A stretch of 32,363 nucleotides of DNA from Algoriphagus sp. GTDB lineage: Bacteria > Bacteroidota > Bacteroidia > Cytophagales > Cyclobacteriaceae. The stretch lies in NCBI GenBank assembly GCA_030833985.1, contig JAURGC010000010.1:1-32363 (forward strand), read 5' to 3'. Under the pieces are notes generated by a model that saw only the letters and a list, made by a program, of their open reading frames with translations, had not been told where the DNA came from and did no database searches. Position numbers and translations under genes: made by a program. Shown here piece by piece: positions 1 through 8,335 of this stretch. The first letter of the stretch is position 1. Each line of letters opens with the position of its first letter.

Positions 1-256
1 AATGAAGCAATAAATCTTCTGAATTACTCTCGGGTTCAACTTCTTCTTTCTCTTCAACTTCAATACTAGAAAATAGTGCCTCAATCCCTTGGATGGAATC
101 ATGGGTTTGCTTTAGCTGCTCACCTGCTATGGAAGTGGAAACAGGTGTTTCTAATGCTATAAGTGTGGACCAGTCTAATGATACTACCTCCCCTGAACCT
201 TGAACCGAAAGGAACACCCGTAAAAGCAGAGTAAACAAACTGGAAATAAAAATCAT
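1..256 (-). CDS. Hypothetical protein, N-terminal part, truncated by the window edge (MIFISSLFTLLLRVFLSVQGSGEVVSLDWSTLIALETPVSTSIAGEQLKQ...)
   Basis: Open reading frame read on the minus strand from ATG (complement of 254-256) to the window start with no stop; hydrophobic, signal-like N-terminus. Not in the ORF track because it is truncated. Confidence 0.55.
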   Translation of the reverse strand, partial: MIFISSLFTLLLRVFLSVQGSGEVVSLDWSTLIALETPVSTSIAGEQLKQTHDSIQGIEALFSSIEVEEKEEVEPESNSEDLLLH

Positions 257-672
257 AATACCACGAAAATCGATGCAAATTAGAGTTAATCAATTAAAAA
301 CAAAACTAATTTAAATGATATTGATAATTTTGATAAATATCGATTGTAGATAAATGGATTTGAGGTCAAAATTGATTAACAAATCAATTCCATGGGCTCA
401 ACAAAAGACTATCTGAAATGGTATCTATCAGGCTAGATAGTGCTTTTTTAAGAATCAATTTAAAAAAAATTATCCCAACCCCTCCCTATCAATAGTTCAA
501 TTAAATTTACTAAAGAACCAAGAAGTAAATTTTAACCTATTAAAATTTCTCTTTTCCTCTCCATTACAGCTTTTGTTTTTCTTGTACAAAGGTCCTACCA
601 CAGGTAGTAGATTATTTATACCTTGCTTTTCTTCGTAAGAATTTTCTCAATTTCGATCTTCATTTAGGTAGA

Positions 673-1272
673 ATGAAACAACTAGGCATACTTATTTTTG
701 ACGAAGTGGAAGTATTGGATTTTGCGGGACCATTTGAGGTATTTTCAGTCGCTAACCAGCTGTCCAATTACCAACTTCTCCAAATACATACTCTGAGCAT
801 AGAGGAACAAAAAATCCATGCGAAAAACGGGCTTCAATTAGTGGCTGATCAACGGTTGGAACAAGTGGCAAGGCTGGACTACCTGGTTCTTCCCGGTGGG
901 GATGGGAGTAAATTTGTGATTCAAAATCAACTTGCTGTAGAAAAACTACAAAACTTAATTCAACATGCCCGTTGGACTATGTCCGTTTGTTCGGGTGCTA
1001 GAATCCTTGGAAAAGCTGGTTTTTTGGATAAAAAACCCTATTGCACGCATCGGGAGGTATTTGGTAGTATGCAGGAAATTGTGCCGACAGGCATTCCACA
1101 ACCTTCGCAGCGTTACGTACAAAGCGATGCCCGAATTTGGACCTCAGCAGGTGTCTCAGCAGGAATAGATCTTGCTCTAGACCTCACCAAACTTACCTTT
1201 GGAGAAGATTTGGCACTCAAAACAGCTACTTATATGGAATACCTTCCTTACCTCGAAAAACATGCTAGCTAA
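673..1272 (+). CDS. DJ-1/PfpI family (class I glutamine amidotransferase-like) protein
   Basis: 199 aa; MKQLGILIFDEVEVLDFAGPFEVFSVA start and the nucleophile-elbow motif SVCSGARILGKAG are typical of the DJ-1/PfpI family. Confidence 0.8.
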   Translation: MKQLGILIFDEVEVLDFAGPFEVFSVANQLSNYQLLQIHTLSIEEQKIHAKNGLQLVADQRLEQVARLDYLVLPGGDGSKFVIQNQLAVEKLQNLIQHARWTMSVCSGARILGKAGFLDKKPYCTHREVFGSMQEIVPTGIPQPSQRYVQSDARIWTSAGVSAGIDLALDLTKLTFGEDLALKTATYMEYLPYLEKHAS

Positions 1273-1579
1273 TACCCCTGCTCCTCCCTACTACGCGGTA
1301 ATTTTCACCACCTATCGAACAGCTACCGATTCAGCCTACGAAGAAATGGCAAAAGAAATGGTTCGACTTGTCACCTTGCAACCTGGTTATTTAGGTCATG
1401 AGAGTGCACGAAATGAACTTGGAATCACGATTTCTTATTGGGAGAGTCTGGAAGCTATCAAAGCCTGGAAAGTACAATCCTACCATCAACTGGCACAGAA
1501 ATACGGTAGAGAAAAATGGTATACTGCATTTAAAACACGCATAGCGTTAGTAGAACGAGATTATGGGATGAATACCTAA
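1262..1579 (+). CDS. Antibiotic biosynthesis monooxygenase (ABM)-domain protein
   Basis: Start moved to internal ATG at 1262 (MLANTPAPPYYAVIFTTYRT...); GYLGHESARNELGITISYWESLEAIKAWK matches the ABM ferredoxin-like family pattern; overlaps the end of the upstream gene. Confidence 0.75.
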   Translation: MLANTPAPPYYAVIFTTYRTATDSAYEEMAKEMVRLVTLQPGYLGHESARNELGITISYWESLEAIKAWKVQSYHQLAQKYGREKWYTAFKTRIALVERDYGMNT

Positions 1580-1587
1580 TGAGAGGA

Positions 1588-2106
1588 TCAACCTCCTAGT
1601 TCCAATTCCCGCTTGAGCTGCTTTACACGATCTCGAATATCTAGCGTAGCAGGATCTAAATGGAGAGAAGTTGCCTTTAAAAAGTCAACCACCGCACCTT
1701 CGTGATCCCTAGACTTGCCCTCCTCTAGGGTTACGTACCGCATAGTGGACCAAAGCACGGTCTTTAACTGGGTTTTGGAGTCATCGGTCAGGTAATATTC
1801 CACCATAATGGTATTGGTATTGTACCAGAGGATTCGGCTAAAAATCCTCACCCACTCCCCAACCATGGCCGGTTTTACATAACTGATGTTGTGATTGTAC
1901 ACCACCCAAGCCGCCTTATACACTCGAATTAAATCTACTATTTCCAATCCATATAGTTTTGGAACCTGGTCCTCACGGGCATTAAAAAAGTAGTCAAAAT
2001 ACTTCGCATTGTTGAGGTGACGCAGAGGATCGCAGTCCTGAAAGCGGATGACAACCCGACTTTCTGTTTCCTTCGGATACTGCTTCTGGGAATCGTAATT
2101 AAACAT
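1588..2106 (-). CDS. Acyl-CoA thioesterase, 4HBT/hotdog family
   Basis: RFQDCDPLRHLNNAKYFDYFFNAREDQ is the hotdog thioesterase signature; start overlaps the end of pncA. Confidence 0.8.
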   Translation of the reverse strand: MFNYDSQKQYPKETESRVVIRFQDCDPLRHLNNAKYFDYFFNAREDQVPKLYGLEIVDLIRVYKAAWVVYNHNISYVKPAMVGEWVRIFSRILWYNTNTIMVEYYLTDDSKTQLKTVLWSTMRYVTLEEGKSRDHEGAVVDFLKATSLHLDPATLDIRDRVKQLKRELELGG

Positions 2107-2740
2107 ATTTAGCTAAGTTTTTGCTTTCCAGACAAACAATGCCTGCTGCTTTCAATTCTTCAATGGCTAACTTCCCATCTCCCGGCTGGAGATTGACGGC
2201 TCGAGTAGCATCTGTAATCAAGAAGGTTTCAAACCCCAAAGTTTTAGCATCCAAAGCCGTGAATTTCACACAATAATCTAGCGCTAGTCCAGCAATAAAA
2301 ACACGACGAATACCTCCTAATAAAAGGTAATTTCTAAGTCCAGTATCTTCTCTTCGTGCATTGTCAAAAAATCCAGAATACGAATCCACTTGGGGATTTT
2401 TTCCTTTCTTAAAAATGGACTTCCACCGGCTTCGATCTAGACTTTCTGGAAAATCAGCACCTTTAGTGCCTTCTACACAATGGATTGGCCAAAGAATTTG
2501 GGACAATCCCTCCAAAATAATCTGTTCGCCAGGTTGAGTGCCTGCATGATTAGCAGCAAAACTTCCGTGCTGAGCAGGATGCCAATCTTGAGTAGCAACA
2601 ATTGAATCAAAATAGGGTTGCAAGGAGTCAATAATGGGCAAAATCTCATCTCCTTGAGGAACAGCCAATGCTCCTCCTGGGAGAAAATCGTGTTGAACAT
2701 CCACCAAAATCAAGGCAGTATCAGGACTCATTTTTTTCAT
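2099..2740 (-). CDS. pncA: Nicotinamidase (bifunctional nicotinamidase/pyrazinamidase type)
   Basis: ALILVDVQHDFLPGGALAVPQGDEI, TQDWHPAQHGSFA, FIAGLALDYCVKFTALDA (catalytic Asp/Lys/Cys context of PncA). Confidence 0.9.
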   Translation of the reverse strand: MKKMSPDTALILVDVQHDFLPGGALAVPQGDEILPIIDSLQPYFDSIVATQDWHPAQHGSFAANHAGTQPGEQIILEGLSQILWPIHCVEGTKGADFPESLDRSRWKSIFKKGKNPQVDSYSGFFDNARREDTGLRNYLLLGGIRRVFIAGLALDYCVKFTALDAKTLGFETFLITDATRAVNLQPGDGKLAIEELKAAGIVCLESKNLAKYV

Positions 2741-2741
2741 T

Positions 2742-4214
2742 TCAATTTGATTTAGCAGCTAGAACCAATTCCATACGGAGCTGATGAAGTTGCTCCTCCA
2801 ACCCCACCGGATATACATGAGGATTGATTAGGCGTTTGTGCGTTTTATCAAATGCTTCCAATTGAAGGGTAGCTCTCTCTCGAATTTCTAACAGGCTGGG
2901 AAGTGAGTAAACCAACTCCCCTTTTCTAAAAATAGGCTTTAATAGTTCTTCCTCCTCGTAAAAAGAAGGCATCAACCGCTTGCGCTGAGTGGCATCATTG
3001 GGGTCAATAATGATTATTCCTTGAGGATTTATTGACTGCCCCTCCAAATACAGCATATCCGCCACTGCCTTCCCTTTACTAAAGTAACGCCTCACCTTAT
3101 GAATGCCTGGGATATTGATTTTTAAAGATTGTTGGGACACTTTCACCTTCGGTTCCCAGATTCCATTTTCATTTTTTACTGCGGATAGTTTGTAAACCGC
3201 ACCCAAGGCAGGCTGATCAAATGCAGTGACCAACTTGGTACCCACTCCCCATACATCAATCGCCGCATCCTGTGATTTTAAGGAGGAGATGATGTACTCA
3301 TCTAGATCATTGGAGGCGTAAACTTTTGCATTTGGAAAGCCAGCATTATCTAGTAATTGTCGGGCCTGAACTGAAAAATAGGCCAAATCACCTGAATCAA
3401 TTCGAATTCCTAACATCTCCTTCCCCTTTTCACGGAGACTTAATCCTACTTGGATAGCATTTTTCACACCAGTGAGCGTATCGTAGGTATCTACCAAAAA
3501 CACACATTGGTCAGGAAAGGCTTCTGCATATGCATAAAATGCTTCTAATTCAGAATCAAAGGAAAGGATCCAGCTATGGGCATGGGTTCCTGAAACAGGA
3601 ATTCCAAATAATTTCCCAGCCATCACATTGCTGGTAGAACTGCAACCTCCAATATAAGAAGCCCTGCTAGCAGCAAGAGCACCATCAATCCCTTGCGCTC
3701 TTCGCAAGCCAAACTCCAATACCGGTGCACCTTGAGTCGCCAAATTAATACGTGCCGCCTTCGTCGCAATCAGCGTTTGAAAATTGAGAATATTGAGAAG
3801 CGGGGTCTCTAGTAATTGGCATTGAATCAATGTCCCTTTTACTTGTACCAAAGGAGCATTTGGAAATACCACCGTCCCTTCCTCTACCGCATCCATGTCA
3901 CAAGTAAATCGCAGTTCTTTCAGGTAAACCAAGAAGGCTTCCACAAATAGAGGACTCCCGTCTTTTTGCTTCATCTGTCGGAGGTATTCCAACTCAGATT
4001 CGCCGAATCGAAGATTTTTACAAAAATCCACTACGTAATCCAGTCCTGCAGCAAGCGTAAACCCTCCTTCAAAAGGATTCTTCCTGAAAAATAAGTTAAA
4101 TACCGCTTCTTGCTCCCCTTTTCCTGACTTCCAATAGGCATAGGCCATGGTCAGTTGGTAAAAATCTGTCAGCAGCACAAGGTTACTTTGATAGAGGTCT
4201 TTCGTGATTTTCAT
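2742..4214 (-). CDS. pncB: Nicotinate phosphoribosyltransferase
   Basis: 490 aa; LLTDFYQLTMAYAYWKSGK, EFGLRRAQGIDGALAASRASYIGG, GIPVSGTHAHSW, DTYDTLTG, RIDSGDLAYFS motifs. Confidence 0.93.
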   Translation of the reverse strand: MKITKDLYQSNLVLLTDFYQLTMAYAYWKSGKGEQEAVFNLFFRKNPFEGGFTLAAGLDYVVDFCKNLRFGESELEYLRQMKQKDGSPLFVEAFLVYLKELRFTCDMDAVEEGTVVFPNAPLVQVKGTLIQCQLLETPLLNILNFQTLIATKAARINLATQGAPVLEFGLRRAQGIDGALAASRASYIGGCSSTSNVMAGKLFGIPVSGTHAHSWILSFDSELEAFYAYAEAFPDQCVFLVDTYDTLTGVKNAIQVGLSLREKGKEMLGIRIDSGDLAYFSVQARQLLDNAGFPNAKVYASNDLDEYIISSLKSQDAAIDVWGVGTKLVTAFDQPALGAVYKLSAVKNENGIWEPKVKVSQQSLKINIPGIHKVRRYFSKGKAVADMLYLEGQSINPQGIIIIDPNDATQRKRLMPSFYEEEELLKPIFRKGELVYSLPSLLEIRERATLQLEAFDKTHKRLINPHVYPVGLEEQLHQLRMELVLAAKSN

Positions 4215-4249
4215 TAAAAAGGAAGAATAATGAACTGTAAAACTACAAA

Positions 4250-5188
4250 CTATTTTACCCGCAAATTCAAAAGGATGCCAATGAATACCAATACCATCCC
4301 AATATAGGACAGGATAGGGAAGGTCTCTCCAAATAAAAGAAATCCAAAAATTAAGGCATAGACCACTCCTAAGTAACTTAAACTAGAAATACGAGATACA
4401 TTTCCTGACTGGTAGGCCAAAGTCATAAAGTATTGCGCATTTTGCGTACAAAACCCAATCCACAACAAAATCAACCAATCCCATCCTAAAGGTGTTACCC
4501 AATCAAAATACATCAATACAGTCGCAATAGGTAGGGTAACCAAGGGGAAATAAAAAATAATTACCAAAGGATGTTCGATTCCTTTCAGTTTCCGGATCAG
4601 ATTGTATGCTATGCCAGAAGCTAAAGCGGATACCAACCCCATCGCAGCACTCAATCCGTCTACACGTGGATCGACTCCCTGAATCAATAAAACCCCGACA
4701 AAGGCTAAACCAAAATATACAAACTGCCTTGCCTTTACTTTCTCTTTGAGGATAAAAATACCCAAGATAGTCGTAAATATGGGAGACAAGTACTGCAAAG
4801 TTACCGCTGTAGCCAAGGGAATGCGTTGGAGGGTATAGAAAAATAAAATCAAACTAGTGGAACCGACAATACCTCTAGCTACCAAGCTAAGTTTCTGTGT
4901 TCCAAAAAGTGGGATTCCTTTTTTTCGTAAAACCAACACCGTAAATACGGCACTGAATACAGACCTAAACCATACAATTTCAATGGCCGGGATATGCGGG
5001 ATAAATTTGACTGACACATTCATCAGCGCAAAAAATACGCTTGCCAAGAGCATGGACTGTACTGGACTTAATTTTATGGTCAAAGCGTCAAACAAGTGAT
5101 AATTAGACAAAACTACATGATTCTTCCTAGCTTGACTTAGAAAAGTAAGGCTTTTGAAAAAACCTTCTACCATCAAAAACTGTTTCAA
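4250..5188 (-). CDS. DMT superfamily (EamA) transporter
   Basis: About 10 hydrophobic segments; EIVWFRSVFSAVFTV, LQYLSPIFTTILGIFILKEKV, GFCTQNAQYFMTLAYQ... typical of EamA permeases. The true start may be an internal Met. Confidence 0.85.
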   Translation of the reverse strand: MKQFLMVEGFFKSLTFLSQARKNHVVLSNYHLFDALTIKLSPVQSMLLASVFFALMNVSVKFIPHIPAIEIVWFRSVFSAVFTVLVLRKKGIPLFGTQKLSLVARGIVGSTSLILFFYTLQRIPLATAVTLQYLSPIFTTILGIFILKEKVKARQFVYFGLAFVGVLLIQGVDPRVDGLSAAMGLVSALASGIAYNLIRKLKGIEHPLVIIFYFPLVTLPIATVLMYFDWVTPLGWDWLILLWIGFCTQNAQYFMTLAYQSGNVSRISSLSYLGVVYALIFGFLLFGETFPILSYIGMVLVFIGILLNLRVK

Positions 5189-5197
5189 TTAAAAAAT

Positions 5198-5647
5198 ATG
5201 GCTTTATCTAGTGGAGCAATTGCTCCAGATTTTTCTCTTCCAGCTACGACAGTAGGTGAAATTTCGCTTTCCAAAGACTTGGGAGGTAAATCTGTGATCC
5301 TCTATTTTTACCCGAAGGATTTTACACCAGGGTGTACCACTGAGGCCTGCGAATTTCGAGACCAGTTTGCTGCCTTTCGAGATCTAGACATTCCTATTTT
5401 TGGAATCAGCCGAGATAGCTTAAGCTCGCACGAAAAATTTAAAAAAATTCATAACCTTCCCTTCGAACTCTTAGCAGATGAATCGGGGAAAGTTTGTAAA
5501 GCTTATGACGCACTTCTCCCTTTAATTAAAATGCCTACGCGAGTAACCTACCTTCTGGATAGCAACCATCGTATTGCTGGAGTATTTCAAGGTCTATTTG
5601 AAAACAAGGCTCACGTAGCAGCAATGATCAAGCAGCTCAAGCAATAA
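5198..5647 (+). CDS. bcp: Thioredoxin-dependent thiol peroxidase (BCP/PrxQ-type peroxiredoxin)
   Basis: GAIAPDFSLPATTVGEISLS, YFYPKDFTPGCTTEACEFRD (peroxidatic Cys plus nearby resolving Cys). Confidence 0.92.
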   Translation: MALSSGAIAPDFSLPATTVGEISLSKDLGGKSVILYFYPKDFTPGCTTEACEFRDQFAAFRDLDIPIFGISRDSLSSHEKFKKIHNLPFELLADESGKVCKAYDALLPLIKMPTRVTYLLDSNHRIAGVFQGLFENKAHVAAMIKQLKQ

Positions 5648-5773
5648 GGTGATTACCTTCGATCATGCCAATGGGATAAAAGTTGTATGACTTACTTCGA
5701 ATACTCATCAACAGACGCTTGCCCAAGTCCAAGGCTGGTTACTAATTCCCAAGCGGATAATTAGAAAATTTAA

Positions 5774-6430
5774 TTAACCACCGAAAATTCGTCCATCCTT
5801 CATAATTACCTTTCTGTCAGCCATGGCCGCCAACTCTTCGTTGTGTGTGACAATGACAAAAGAAAGTTGAAACTTATCTCGTAATTTAAAAAATAAGTCA
5901 TGCAGGGCTCTTGCATTGCTAGTATCTAGATTTCCACTCGGTTCATCTGCAAAAATAAAATCTGGATTATTGATCAGGGCTCGGGCCACGGCAACCCGCT
6001 GTTGTTCTCCCCCTGATAGTTCGGATGGCTTATGATCCAAACGATGTTCAATACCCAAAATTTCACCTAATTCTTTCCCACGGATTTTCAGGGCTTTCTC
6101 CTCTTTACCTTGAATAAAACCAGGAATACATATGTTTTCCAGTGCAGTGAATTCAGGGAGAAGGTTATGAAATTGAAAGACAAAGCCAATTCTAGAATTT
6201 CGAAATTCTGCCAATGAATCCCCTTTCAAAAGCAATAAATTTTGTTCATCAAGCGAAAGTTCTCCCAGATCTGGGCGATCTAAGGTTCCTAGGATATGAA
6301 GCAGCGTACTTTTTCCTGCTCCTGAAGCGCCTACTATAGACACAATTTCTCCCTTTGAAATTTCTAAATCCACCCCTTTCAAAACTTCCAGTGAACCGTA
6401 CGATTTGTGAATACCTTTGGCAATCAGCAT
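5774..6430 (-). CDS. ABC transporter ATP-binding protein, LolD/MacB-like
   Basis: Walker [13 protein letters not shown], signature [15 protein letters not shown], Walker [14 protein letters not shown]. Confidence 0.9.
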   Translation of the reverse strand: MLIAKGIHKSYGSLEVLKGVDLEISKGEIVSIVGASGAGKSTLLHILGTLDRPDLGELSLDEQNLLLLKGDSLAEFRNSRIGFVFQFHNLLPEFTALENICIPGFIQGKEEKALKIRGKELGEILGIEHRLDHKPSELSGGEQQRVAVARALINNPDFIFADEPSGNLDTSNARALHDLFFKLRDKFQLSFVIVTHNEELAAMADRKVIMKDGRIFGG

Positions 6431-6518
6431 GCAAATAATTTTAATTTTTTTAAATGTAAAACAAATCCTTCTAAACCAGGAATTAACAGGCTGTTTTCCA
6501 AAAAATCAAGGATTCCAG

Positions 6519-6550
6519 TTTGCTATATTGCCATTACCCGCTTATCTTCG
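6519..6550 (+). promoter_or_regulatory. Candidate Bacteroidota promoter of sucC (TTTG-N20-TATCTTCG)
   Basis: TTTG at 6519-6522 and TATCTTCG at 6543-6550, one mismatch from the -7 consensus TAnnTTTG, 20-nt spacer, just upstream of the sucC ATG at 6568. Confidence 0.4.
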
Positions 6551-6567
6551 GGCAAAAATTTCCCCAG

Positions 6568-7776
6568 ATGAATATTCACGAATATCAGGCTAAAGAGGTA
6601 TTAAAAGGATATGGAGTTCGTATCCAAGAGGGTATGGTAGCCAGCACCCCAGAAGAAGCACATGAAGCAGCGATAAAGCTCAACGCGCAAACCGGTACTT
6701 CTTGGTTCGTGATCAAAGCACAGATTCACGCAGGAGGTAGAGGCAAAGGTGAAGTGCAAGAAACAGGCTCCAGAGGGGTAGTTCTTGCCAAGAAATTGGA
6801 GGAGGTAAAAGAAAAAGCAGCAGCTATATTGGGAGGAACCTTGGTAACCATCCAAACAGGCGCTGAAGGTAAGAAGGTAAATAAGGTATTGATCGCAGAG
6901 GATGTGTACTATCCTGGGGCATCCGAACCAAAAGAATATTACCTATCTATTCTATTGGATAGAGCCACAGGATCCAACGTGATCATGGCATCTACTGAAG
7001 GAGGAATGGATATCGAGGAAGTAGCTGAGCACCATCCTGAAAAAATCATCAAGGAATGGATAGACCCAAAAGTTGGATTACAAGGTTTTCAAGCACGCAA
7101 AATTGCCTTTAAGCTTGGCTTAAGTGGAACTGCGCACAAAGAGATGGTCAAATTTATCGCTTCCCTTTATGCTGCTTATGTAGGAACCGATTCCTCTCAA
7201 TTTGAAATCAACCCCGTGCTCAAAACTTCTGACGACAAAATTTTGGCAGTAGACGCCAAAGTAAACGTGGATGACAATGCACTTTACCGTCAGCCTAAGC
7301 TAGCTGAATTGAGAGACTTGGCAGAGGAAGATCCTTTGGAAGTAGAGGCAGGTGAGTCTGGTCTAAACTATGTGAAATTGGACGGTAATGTGGGCTGTAT
7401 GGTCAATGGAGCAGGTCTTGCAATGGCCACCATGGACATGATCAAACTTTCTGGTGGAGATCCTGCCAACTTCCTAGATGTAGGTGGAGGAGCGAATGCC
7501 ACTACGGTAGAAGCTGGCTTTAGAATCATTTTAAAAGACCCTAACGTAAAAGCCATCCTAATCAATGTATTCGGTGGAATCGTTCGTTGTGACCGTATTG
7601 CCAATGGAGTGGTAGAAGCATACAAATCAATTGGAGACATTCGCGTTCCAATTATTGTTCGACTTCAAGGAACCAATGCTGCCGAAGGAGCAAAAATTAT
7701 TGACGATTCAGGCTTGAAAGTTTTCTCAGCCATTACTTTAAAGGAAGCAGCAGAGCGAGTGAAAGCAGCACTATAA
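6568..7776 (+). CDS. sucC: ADP-forming succinate-CoA ligase, beta subunit
   Basis: Start moved to [61 protein letters not shown]. Confidence 0.95.
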   Translation: MNIHEYQAKEVLKGYGVRIQEGMVASTPEEAHEAAIKLNAQTGTSWFVIKAQIHAGGRGKGEVQETGSRGVVLAKKLEEVKEKAAAILGGTLVTIQTGAEGKKVNKVLIAEDVYYPGASEPKEYYLSILLDRATGSNVIMASTEGGMDIEEVAEHHPEKIIKEWIDPKVGLQGFQARKIAFKLGLSGTAHKEMVKFIASLYAAYVGTDSSQFEINPVLKTSDDKILAVDAKVNVDDNALYRQPKLAELRDLAEEDPLEVEAGESGLNYVKLDGNVGCMVNGAGLAMATMDMIKLSGGDPANFLDVGGGANATTVEAGFRIILKDPNVKAILINVFGGIVRCDRIANGVVEAYKSIGDIRVPIIVRLQGTNAAEGAKIIDDSGLKVFSAITLKEAAERVKAAL

Positions 7777-7790
7777 CTATAATTAAGTAC

Positions 7791-7864
7791 GCAGACGTAG
7801 TTCAACTGGATAGAATATCGGATTTCGGCTCCGAGGGTTGAGGGTTCGAATCCTTCCGTCTGTA
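7791..7864 (+). tRNA. tRNA-Arg (anticodon TCG)
   Basis: Cloverleaf folds by hand: acceptor GCAGACG/CGTCTGT, D stem GTTC/GAAT, anticodon stem TCGGA/TCCGA with loop TTTCGGC, T arm GAGGG-TTCGAAT-CCTTC, discriminator A; no encoded CCA. Confidence 0.88.
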
Positions 7865-7868
7865 CTTC

Positions 7869-7898
7869 AAAGCTCAAACGAAAGTTTGGGCTTTTTTT
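7869..7898 (+). terminator. Rho-independent terminator downstream of the tRNA
   Basis: AGCTCAAAC-GAAA-GTTTGGGCT hairpin followed directly by TTTTTT. Confidence 0.85.
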
Positions 7899-8286
7899 AT
7901 TTTTCACTAAGGCAACAAAAAATGAAAGCGTGAGAAAGTAAAAAAGCAGGAGAAAATCTCCTGCCCTTTATTTGAAAACTAAACCAACTATTATTTTAAC
8001 TACCACAATAGATTCAAAAATAGCACAATTCTAACTAAATCAAAATTCAAGGGAAAAAATTGAACTATTTTATTATTTCAAACTGAATCAGCCAAAATAT
8101 AATCTAATTCAGAATAAAAAAAGATAATTACCCCACTTATACCCAAGTAAGTTCTGTTTGTTTTGTTTGGACTACTTTAGGTTTAAAAAATCATTTGAAT
8201 CGCTACAGCCTACCGAGTAATAGCAATTACCACTTCGGTAGCTACACACCAGACTTAGTTTAGAATACCGATTTGTAGCTTAAACT

Positions 8287-8324
8287 TCAGGTTCATTTTT
8301 TTTATTGCAATAAAAAAAGCCTGA
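8287..8324 (-). terminator. Palindromic terminator-like hairpin downstream of ppk1
   Basis: Perfect palindrome TTTTTTTATTG|CAATAAAAAAA (8297-8318) flanked by TCAGG/CCTGA, located just past the ppk1 stop on the minus strand. Confidence 0.6.
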
Positions 8325-8335
8325 CTAACTTGGAT

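Noticed and set aside
7665-7907. Minus-strand 80-aa ORF (QTEGFEPSTLGAEIRYSIQLNY...)
   Set aside because: It is the reverse complement of the tRNA-Arg, its terminator and the sucC 3' end; a well-known type of spurious tRNA-antisense ORF.
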